Shown here one piece after another: positions 6,865-12,697 of a DNA stretch of 18,863 nt. The DNA lies in contig JADHSW010000033.1 in the NCBI GenBank assembly GCA_016776705.1, positions 1 through 18,863 of the forward strand, in the 5' to 3' direction. The stretch comes from Rhodospirillales bacterium. GTDB lineage: Bacteria; Pseudomonadota; Alphaproteobacteria; Rhodospirillales; JABHCV01. A model generated the notes under the pieces. That model made no database searches, was not told the DNA's origin, and saw nothing but the letters and a program-made list of their open reading frames with translations. Both the position numbers and the translations under genes were made by a program. The stretch's first letter is position 1, and the number at the start of each line of letters is the position of its first letter.

Positions 6865-7350
6865 TTAATCTTTTTCACCAATCCGGGCGTAGTTCCCATT
6901 GAAGTAAAGTAATGGTCTACCGCTGTCAGTTTGGCTGAGCCTTTCCACGCGCCCGACTATAATAAGGTGGTCTCCGCCTTCATGAACGGCATCAATAATG
7001 CATTCCAGATTCGCCAGACAGCCCTTCAAGATCGGTACACCCGTGCCCCATAACTCATAGCCAACGTCTACAAATCGATCATCTTTCTTGGTTGAAAAAT
7101 TCACAGATAAATCCTGTTGATCTTCACCCAGCATATTCAGGGCGAACCCCCTCCCCGTATAGAACGCATTGATACTGGCTGTTTTTTTATCCAGACAGAA
7201 CAGAACGAGCGGTGGATCAAGGGATAAAGAGGTAAAGGCATTTACTGTAAGGCCAACAGGAATTTGATCTTCAGCCAATCCGGTCACGACAGTGATCCCG
7301 GTGGCAAAACGACCTAGAACTTTTCTGAATGTTGTATTATCGATACTCAC
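6865..7350 (-). CDS. Flavin reductase-like domain protein (FMN-binding split barrel)
   Basis: Small flavoprotein of the family that includes the NAD(P)H:flavin reductase components of two-component monooxygenases. Start taken at GTG 7350-7348, preceded by a weak CGGGAA; the open frame extends to a TTG at 7383 without better support. The 161 residues match a single flavin-reductase domain: FRKVLGRFATGITVVTG near 8-24, VGLTVNAFTSLSLDPPLVLF near 32-51 (flavin-phosphate contact region), and GGDHLIIVGRVERL near 125-138 containing the family GDH triad at 126-128. It is probably co-transcribed with the membrane methyltransferase. No monooxygenase partner lies in the window, so its acceptor is open; it may supply reduced flavin or act as a stand-alone oxidoreductase. 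Confidence 0.88.
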   Translation of the reverse strand: MSIDNTTFRKVLGRFATGITVVTGLAEDQIPVGLTVNAFTSLSLDPPLVLFCLDKKTASINAFYTGRGFALNMLGEDQQDLSVNFSTKKDDRFVDVGYELWGTGVPILKGCLANLECIIDAVHEGGDHLIIVGRVERLSQTDSGRPLLYFNGNYARIGEKD

Positions 7351-7581
7351 AAATTTATTCCCGTTAGAATTGGCATTACACAATAGGCATGTTTATTATT
7401 ACAAATAAGCTAGAATCAGTTGAAAATGATTCCAGCAGGCTGGCAACTTGTTCTATTGTCACGCGATAATGATCTGAATGCATAACTTTTTTTGGGAACC
7501 TATAGCTTTTGGACCTCGAATGCGAGTACATCCGAAGGTCAAGAGTATTGATAAAAAATGGTATCTGGGGATTTCGCCTAA

Positions 7582-8436
7582 ATGTTCGCGATAATTGGTT
7601 ATGTTGTGGTAATTGGCAGCGTTGTCGGTGGCTATGTGGCCGCCGGTGGCCACTTGGACGTGTTGTGGCAGCCCCTTGAATTTCTTATCATCTTTGGCGG
7701 TGCCATTGGTGCCTTTGTGGCTGGAAATCCAACACTGTTAAAACGTTCCATGAGCGCAATGGGAACGTTCCTGAAAGGCGCATCTTACAAACCGGAAGAT
7801 TACATGGAACTTCTGGGTGTTCTGTACTCGGTTTTTAAACTGGCGAAGAGCAAAGGTGATCTGGCGCTGGAAGCCCATGTCGAGAACCCGGACGAAAGCG
7901 CCCTGTTTCAGAATTTTCCGACATTTATCGACGATCATCACTCCGTCGAGTTCCTGTGTGATTACCTGCGCATGCTAACTTTGGGCACGTCCAATGCTCA
8001 TGAAGTGGCTGAATGCATCGATGTCGAACTGGGAATGCACCACGACGAGGATCATGCAGTTGCCGCTGCCCTTCAAGGCCTGGCTGACGCAACACCCGCA
8101 TTGGGGATTGTTGCCGCCGTTTTGGGCGTTATCCACACCATGGGGTCGATTACCGAACCGCCAGAAGTCTTGGGGCATCTTATTGGTGCAGCCCTTGTCG
8201 GTACGTTCAGTGGCATCCTGATTGCATATGGATTTCTTGCGCCGATTGCCCAATCTGTCGGCACCAGTTTTGCTGCAGACGCAAAATATCATGCGTGCAT
8301 CAAAGCAGGTCTGATCGCCCACATGCAGGGGTACGCCCCTCAGGTTTCTATTGAATTCGCCCGTAAATCTCTGCCAAGCGGTGTTCGGCCTTCCTTTATG
8401 GAAGTCGAGGAAATGATTGGCGAATTGCCCAGTTAG
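7582..8436 (+). CDS. motA: Flagellar motor stator protein MotA
   Basis: Inner-membrane stator subunit which, with MotB, forms the ion channel that drives the flagellar rotor. The 284-residue length is close to the E. coli protein. Membrane segments lie at about 1-22, 33-50, 171-189 and 200-223, with a large cytoplasmic loop between the second and third. P172 in ATPALGIVAAVLG and P221 in FLAPIA match the two prolines essential for torque in E. coli MotA (173 and 222). Charged loop residues near K91 and E97 lie where E. coli has its rotor-contact R90 and E98 (position match approximate). ATG at 7582 has only a distant GGGGA. The 231 bases upstream contain a small CTCG-AATG-CGAG hairpin but no promoter I can name with confidence. 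Confidence 0.95.
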   Translation: MFAIIGYVVVIGSVVGGYVAAGGHLDVLWQPLEFLIIFGGAIGAFVAGNPTLLKRSMSAMGTFLKGASYKPEDYMELLGVLYSVFKLAKSKGDLALEAHVENPDESALFQNFPTFIDDHHSVEFLCDYLRMLTLGTSNAHEVAECIDVELGMHHDEDHAVAAALQGLADATPALGIVAAVLGVIHTMGSITEPPEVLGHLIGAALVGTFSGILIAYGFLAPIAQSVGTSFAADAKYHACIKAGLIAHMQGYAPQVSIEFARKSLPSGVRPSFMEVEEMIGELPS

Positions 8437-8451
8437 GGACATTCTTAAATA

Positions 8452-9456
8452 ATGGCTGATCTGCAACCAATTATCATCAAGAAGGTCTACAAATCCGGCG
8501 GCGGTCACGGCGGTGGTGCGTGGAAGATTGCTTACGCAGACTTTGTGACGGCGATGATGGCCTTTTTCCTGCTTTTGTGGCTGTTGAATTCCGTTACCCA
8601 GGAACAACTCGAGGGAATTTCGAACTACTTCGCTCCATCGACCGCCTCATCAAGCTCCTCAGGTAGCGGGGACATCCTGGCTGGCAAAACCATCGGTGAA
8701 GAAGGTGTCTCGCAAGTTGATGCGTCAAGGCCAAGTGTTGTCGTTGATTTGCCACCCCCCAAGGTCGGTGCTGCAGACATTCAGGATGTTGAAGAAGGCG
8801 AAGCATCCTCTCAACAGCTTGAAGAACTGCAAAAACAACAGGAAGAAGAGCAGTTTGAAAAAGCTGAAGAGGCCCTTAACGAAGCCATCAAGGCCATTCC
8901 TCAGCTAAAACAACTGGCAAAAAGCCTGATGATCGACAACACACCTGAAGGATTAAGGATTCAACTCGTCGATCAGGAAGGTCTGGCCATGTTCCCTAGC
9001 GGTGGTTCCGATATGTACCTGCATGCGCGAAAGGTACTGGAGCTTGTCTCTCAGGTGATATTGGAAATGCCCCAAAACATCGCCATTTCCGGTCATACAG
9101 ACGCAGCCAAATTCGTTTCCGATACCGGTTACAGTAACTGGGAACTTTCCGCTGATCGGGCCAACAATGCCCGTCGGGTTTTAAAGGACCTTGGCGTTAC
9201 CGACGAAAGGGTGGCGCGTGTTGTTGGTCGCGCTGATACCGAACCCCTCATGCCGGATGACCCCAAAAATGCCCGTAACCGTCGTCTGTCCATTGTGCTG
9301 CTACGCGGCACGGGTGTTCAGCCAACCCCACAATCACCGACCCAAGGCAACAATCAACAGGCTCCTACCGTGGAAGAAGTACAGCAACAAGAACTACGAC
9401 CCTCCATTCTGGCACCTGATCCTGTGAAGCGGGAATCAAATGCCCCCCGCGAGTAG
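8452..9456 (+). CDS. motB: Flagellar motor stator protein MotB
   Basis: Partner of MotA that anchors the stator to peptidoglycan. The 334 residues start with a basic, glycine-rich cytoplasmic tail, followed by one membrane helix in WKIAYADFVTAMMAFF, where D30 matches the proton-binding Asp32 of E. coli. A plug-like segment (about 48-62), a Ser/Gly linker and a Gln/Glu-rich, probably helical stretch (110-145) follow. The OmpA-type peptidoglycan-binding domain spans about 150-287, with ISGHTDA (212-218), NWELSADRANNARRVL and NARNRRLSIVLL as landmarks. The C-terminal 45 residues are low-complexity, rich in Pro and Gln. It starts 15 bases after motA with GGGAC overlapping the motA end, so the two form one operon. 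A proton-type stator is more likely than the sodium-type PomAB. Confidence 0.95.
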   Translation: MADLQPIIIKKVYKSGGGHGGGAWKIAYADFVTAMMAFFLLLWLLNSVTQEQLEGISNYFAPSTASSSSSGSGDILAGKTIGEEGVSQVDASRPSVVVDLPPPKVGAADIQDVEEGEASSQQLEELQKQQEEEQFEKAEEALNEAIKAIPQLKQLAKSLMIDNTPEGLRIQLVDQEGLAMFPSGGSDMYLHARKVLELVSQVILEMPQNIAISGHTDAAKFVSDTGYSNWELSADRANNARRVLKDLGVTDERVARVVGRADTEPLMPDDPKNARNRRLSIVLLRGTGVQPTPQSPTQGNNQQAPTVEEVQQQELRPSILAPDPVKRESNAPRE

Positions 9457-9508
9457 CCCACTGTTCGATGATGAGAAGTAATAGAACACATAGGCCAGGG
9501 TAACGAAC

Positions 9509-9532
9509 ATGAACCGGAGGCAAGTTTATTGA
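9509..9532 (+). other. Seven-codon leader reading frame ahead of bpt
   Basis: ATG at 9509, preceded by CCAGGG 8 bases upstream, encodes MNRRQVY and stops at TGA 9530-9532. The stop overlaps the TTG start of the leucyltransferase gene as TTGA, and the ribosome site of that gene (CCGGAGG) lies inside the mini-frame. This geometry could couple the two by re-initiation. It could also be chance, because such short frames are common; no conservation evidence is available. Confidence 0.3.
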
Positions 9533-10251
9533 GACACAGTCGCCTTCTATCCGCCATTGATGGCCCACATTACTTCTTTACTACAGCGCCATTACCTTGC
9601 CCTTATTTTGCTGACAGGGTTGAAAGACGGGTTCTTACGGAATTATCGGGTCGGGATTCACAATTGCTTCACGAAGCCCTGACGCAGGCTGGATATCGCC
9701 GTTCCCACAGTGTCGCATATGCCCCCGCCTGTCCGGGATGCAATGATTGTGTATCGGTTAGAATTCCCGCAGCAAGATTTATCCCTTCCAGAACACAGCG
9801 CAGAATTTCCAAGCGCAATGAAGATCTTGTCGCATCTGAAGTCGCACCTGTTGCCAATGAAGAACAATTCGCCCTGTTTGCCTCGTACCAATCTGCTCGC
9901 CACGCCGGTGGCGATATGGAAACCATGGAATTTTCCGATTATCAGTCCCTTTTGGAAGAAAACACCATTGATACGGCGCTCATTGAATTCCGCTTTGATG
10001 GCAAACTCATCGCAGGCATCATTATCGACAAACTTTCCGATGGATATTCAGCTGTTTACAGTTTTTTCGACACAGATTTTGACAGTCGCCGCAGCTTGGG
10101 AACCTATATGATTTTGTGGCTGATTCAGCACGCCAGGGATTTGGGTCGCAACTATGTCTATCTTGGTTTCTGGATCGATAACTGCCGTAAAATGGCCTAC
10201 AAGAAAGACTTTCAACCACTGGAGAAATATTCTCAATCGGGATGGGAATAA
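9529..10251 (+). CDS. bpt: Aspartate/glutamate leucyltransferase (bacterial ATE1-type aminoacyl-tRNA-protein transferase)
   Basis: Transfers leucine from Leu-tRNA to proteins with N-terminal Asp or Glu, marking them for ClpS/ClpAP degradation (N-degron pathway, cytoplasm). The family relates to eukaryotic arginyltransferase, so annotation as arginyltransferase is also common. The 240-residue length is normal. The N-terminal ATE domain (about 12-85) has PCPYF at 23-27 and the cysteine cluster CPGCNDC at 68-74, followed by VSVRIP; the C-terminal GNAT-like domain (about 105-232) ends with YVYLGFWIDNCRKMAYKKDFQPLE, given here in part as the typical YLGFWI and MAYK elements. TTG at 9529 is chosen because CCGGAGG stands 8 bases upstream and no ATG or GTG precedes the conserved PCPY region in frame. 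It follows motB by 72 bases and may be read from the same transcript. Confidence 0.92.
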   Translation: MRHSRLLSAIDGPHYFFTTAPLPCPYFADRVERRVLTELSGRDSQLLHEALTQAGYRRSHSVAYAPACPGCNDCVSVRIPAARFIPSRTQRRISKRNEDLVASEVAPVANEEQFALFASYQSARHAGGDMETMEFSDYQSLLEENTIDTALIEFRFDGKLIAGIIIDKLSDGYSAVYSFFDTDFDSRRSLGTYMILWLIQHARDLGRNYVYLGFWIDNCRKMAYKKDFQPLEKYSQSGWE

Positions 10252-10432
10252 AACCAGCAAAACATCCGCCAGAACCATAATCTTCGAATATAAGTTTTCA
10301 ATTTTTCTAAAAAGCAATTAGTTGATTGATGTGGGCGGTTCTATAGGGCATCTTAAAGCTCATGATATGGTAAATGCAGATGTCATAAATACGCAGTACC
10401 AATAAGTTTTTCAAACAGGGAGAATTATTTCC

Positions 10433-11530
10433 ATGAAACGTCGTCAATTTTTGAAAAAAGCCGGCCTCGCCGGTGTTGCGGGAGCCGCCGCCGCATCAAC
10501 CCTGGCAGCACCTGCTATCGCGCAACAGCGCACTGATATGGTCATTGTTGCAACCTGGCCCCGCGATTTCCCCGGCCTTGGAACCGGTGCTCAGCGTCTG
10601 TCCAAACGTATTGGCGACATGACTGAAGGACGCATCAACGTTCAGTACTTCGCCGCCAAGGAACGCGTCGGTGCTTTTGACTCCTTCGATGAAGTCGCCT
10701 CCGGTAACGCTCAGGCTTATCACGCCGCTGATTACTACTGGAAAGGCAAGCATCTGGGGTGGGCTTATTTCACAGCCGTTCCCTTTGGACTTACCTACAC
10801 TGAAATGAATGCCTGGATCCGCTTCGGTGGTGGACAGGAACTTTGGGACAAACTGGCTGGTGATTTTGGCCTGAAAAACCTGATGGCTGGCAATACCGGT
10901 GTTCAAATGGGTGGCTGGTTCAACAAGGAAATCAATTCCGCCGATGACTTTAAAGGTCTGAAAATGCGCATGCCGGGCCTTGGTGGCGATGTTATCGCCA
11001 AACTTGGTGCATCGCCGGTATCCATCCCGGGTGGTCAGATTTATGAAAACCTTGTTTCCGGCGCCATTGACGCCACGGAATGGGTTGGCCCCTGGAACGA
11101 CCGTTACATGAAGTTCTATGAAGCAGCCAAGTACTACTACTTCCCAGGCATGCATGAGCCCGGTTCGACACTTGCCCTGGGCATGAATGCTTCCTGGTGG
11201 GGTACACTTTCGAAGACGGATCAAACCATCATCGAAGCCGCAGCTTCCATGGAAAATGATGTCATGATGGCTGAATTCAACGCCAAGAGTGGTGAAGCAC
11301 TTGCCGATCTGGTCCAGAATCAGGGCGTCAAGCTGCGCGAATTCAACGACGACGTTTATGACAGTTTCGGCGAAGCCGCTGCTGAAGTCTTCGAAGGCGT
11401 GCGTGCGCACAGCCCGCTTGCCAGTGAAATCCATGAAAGCTTCCTCAAGGCCCGTGCGGACTTGGGTGCATGGTCGAAGATTTCCGATCAGGCATATGTT
11501 GCTCAGCGTAACCGAGTTCTCGGCGTTTAA
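10433..11530 (+). CDS. TRAP transporter substrate-binding protein, TakP-like (Tat-exported)
   Basis: Periplasmic receptor of the second TRAP system. ATG at 10433 follows AGGGAGA. The 365 residues begin with a Tat signal: twin arginine in KRRQFLKKAG, an alanine-rich hydrophobic core and probable cleavage after AIA at residue 30, so the protein is likely folded before export. YYWKGK near 101-106, MRMPGLGG at 178-185 (R179 as the carboxylate-binding arginine) and DATEWVGPWND at 213-223 (E216, W217) resemble the 2-oxoacid-binding TakP subgroup, where a Glu/Trp pair contacts the ligand and its sodium ion. A 2-oxoacid ligand is therefore likely but not proven. This protein differs from the first DctP in signal type and subfamily. 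It is followed by a hairpin and then the two permease genes. The 181 bases upstream hold no promoter I can assign confidently. Confidence 0.92.
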   Translation: MKRRQFLKKAGLAGVAGAAAASTLAAPAIAQQRTDMVIVATWPRDFPGLGTGAQRLSKRIGDMTEGRINVQYFAAKERVGAFDSFDEVASGNAQAYHAADYYWKGKHLGWAYFTAVPFGLTYTEMNAWIRFGGGQELWDKLAGDFGLKNLMAGNTGVQMGGWFNKEINSADDFKGLKMRMPGLGGDVIAKLGASPVSIPGGQIYENLVSGAIDATEWVGPWNDRYMKFYEAAKYYYFPGMHEPGSTLALGMNASWWGTLSKTDQTIIEAAASMENDVMMAEFNAKSGEALADLVQNQGVKLREFNDDVYDSFGEAAAEVFEGVRAHSPLASEIHESFLKARADLGAWSKISDQAYVAQRNRVLGV

Positions 11531-11552
11531 GGCGAGAATGTTCTGAATATGA

Positions 11553-11580
11553 GAAAGCGGAGCCTAAAGGCTCCGCTTTC
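11553..11580 (+). promoter_or_regulatory. Intercistronic hairpin between dctP and dctQ (second TRAP operon)
   Basis: Perfect 12-base arms GAAAGCGGAGCC and GGCTCCGCTTTC around the loop TAAA, starting 23 bases after the binding-protein stop codon. The bases that follow (CATATATCTGAG) do not form a T-tract, so it is not a convincing intrinsic terminator. It has the same position in its operon as the hairpin at 1576-1599 and probably serves the same purpose of keeping binding-protein message abundant relative to the permeases. Confidence 0.75.
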
Positions 11581-11623
11581 CATATATCTGAGCTAAGAAT
11601 ATGGCCATAAAGACCTTTCGTAG

Positions 11624-12685
11624 ATGACAACTCAAACGGACACTCAAGGCACGTATCAATCGAGCGCGCTGGCTATGGCGTTGCGAGTTGTGGGCTATGC
11701 AGCGACGGCCTTTTGTTTGTTGTTTATTTTCAATAATTTTTTAATTTTTTGGCAAGACTGGCCGGGGATCGATTTATTTTTCGCCCATTATGGTCTTTTC
11801 TGGGTAGAGCCGCTTTCATCCCCCTTGCAGGGCAATATCCTGACTCTTGGCTGGATACAACTTCTTGTTTATTGCGGCTCTATTGTCGCCAGTATATTTT
11901 TCGTGCTCAAGTTTCCTTCCCGCTCTTTGCAGGCCGATTCGGAAACCCTTTCACTCTTATCGGCATATATCATTCGCTCTGCCTATTGGTCCATCCTGCT
12001 TGTGGGCATTGCCGACATCACGCTTTCGTTCATGCGCATAGAGGGCTTTATTCAGGCCTTGTTTGGGCTTGAAGTCGCCAACGATCTTGGACGGGCCAGC
12101 TACCGGGCAATACATATTCATTACCCCCTTCTCGCTGCCGGATTTACGATTGGACTGTTCAATCGATCACTGGGCTTTATCTGGCTGGCTTTTTTAATCG
12201 TCATAGCCGAATTGCTCATTGTCATCGCCCGTTTCGTCTTCTCATATGAACAGGCTTTCATGGGTGATCTGGTACGCTTCTGGTATGCCGGGCTTTTTCT
12301 TTTCGCCAGTGCCTATACATTGATTGAAGAAGGTCATGTCAGGGTAGATATCCTGTATGCGGGCTTCAGTGAGCGCGGCAAGGCATGGGCTAACACCTTT
12401 GGTTCACTGGCGCTGGGACTTCCTGTGTGTTGGATTATCCTGATTTACGGAATGTGGGGAAAATCCAATCTGATCAATGCGCCGCTTCTCAGTTACGAGG
12501 TAACCCAGAACGGATACGGCATGTTCGTAAAATACATCATGGCCGGGTTCCTGATGGTTTACGCGGTATCGATGATGATACAGTTCATCGGATATTTTCT
12601 GAGTAACGCTTCAGTGCTTTTGAACGAACCCGCACACCGACCCAACCACGACATTCAATCCGAACATGACCACCAGAAGGTATAA
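11624..12685 (+). CDS. TRAP transporter small permease, extended DctQ (353 residues)
   Basis: Inner-membrane small subunit of the second TRAP system, about twice the canonical size. The standard DctQ domain is the C-terminal half, about residues 183-330: VIARFVFSYEQ (199-210) and then EEGHVRVDILY (235-245) match the diagnostic helix 1 / helix 2 pattern seen also in the smaller dctQ in this window. The first 180 residues form an extra membrane domain with about four hydrophobic segments near 19-43, 75-96, 112-134 and 165-180. The C-terminal tail is histidine-rich (HRPNHD then EHDHQKV). ATG at 11624 lacks a clear ribosome site. The gene is followed 12 bases later by the large permease gene. The role of the extension is unknown. 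Confidence 0.88.
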   Translation: MTTQTDTQGTYQSSALAMALRVVGYAATAFCLLFIFNNFLIFWQDWPGIDLFFAHYGLFWVEPLSSPLQGNILTLGWIQLLVYCGSIVASIFFVLKFPSRSLQADSETLSLLSAYIIRSAYWSILLVGIADITLSFMRIEGFIQALFGLEVANDLGRASYRAIHIHYPLLAAGFTIGLFNRSLGFIWLAFLIVIAELLIVIARFVFSYEQAFMGDLVRFWYAGLFLFASAYTLIEEGHVRVDILYAGFSERGKAWANTFGSLALGLPVCWIILIYGMWGKSNLINAPLLSYEVTQNGYGMFVKYIMAGFLMVYAVSMMIQFIGYFLSNASVLLNEPAHRPNHDIQSEHDHQKV

Positions 12686-12697
12686 GGTTTTACGCTG

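Noticed and set aside
7508..7526. Sigma-54-like -24/-12 element upstream of motA (TTGGACC then TGCGA)
   Set aside because: The GG-to-GC spacing is 9 bases instead of the required 10, so the element is unlikely to work.
7975..8607. 210-codon reverse-strand frame across the motA/motB junction
   Set aside because: Both stator genes are certain, and the reverse product shows no recognisable domain or start signal.
10318..10347. Promoter of the second TRAP operon (TTAGTT and TATAGG, 18 bases apart)
   Set aside because: The -35 box is poor and alternative pairings have bad spacing; not strong enough to annotate.
10496..11434. Long open frame (312 codons) on the reverse strand of the second TRAP binding-protein gene
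   Set aside because: It lies wholly opposite a confident gene, has no ribosome site or family motif, and its composition is that of an antisense shadow.
11553..11580. Intrinsic terminator after the second dctP
   Set aside because: Only three T residues occur, and they are part of the stem; the permease genes of the same operon follow.
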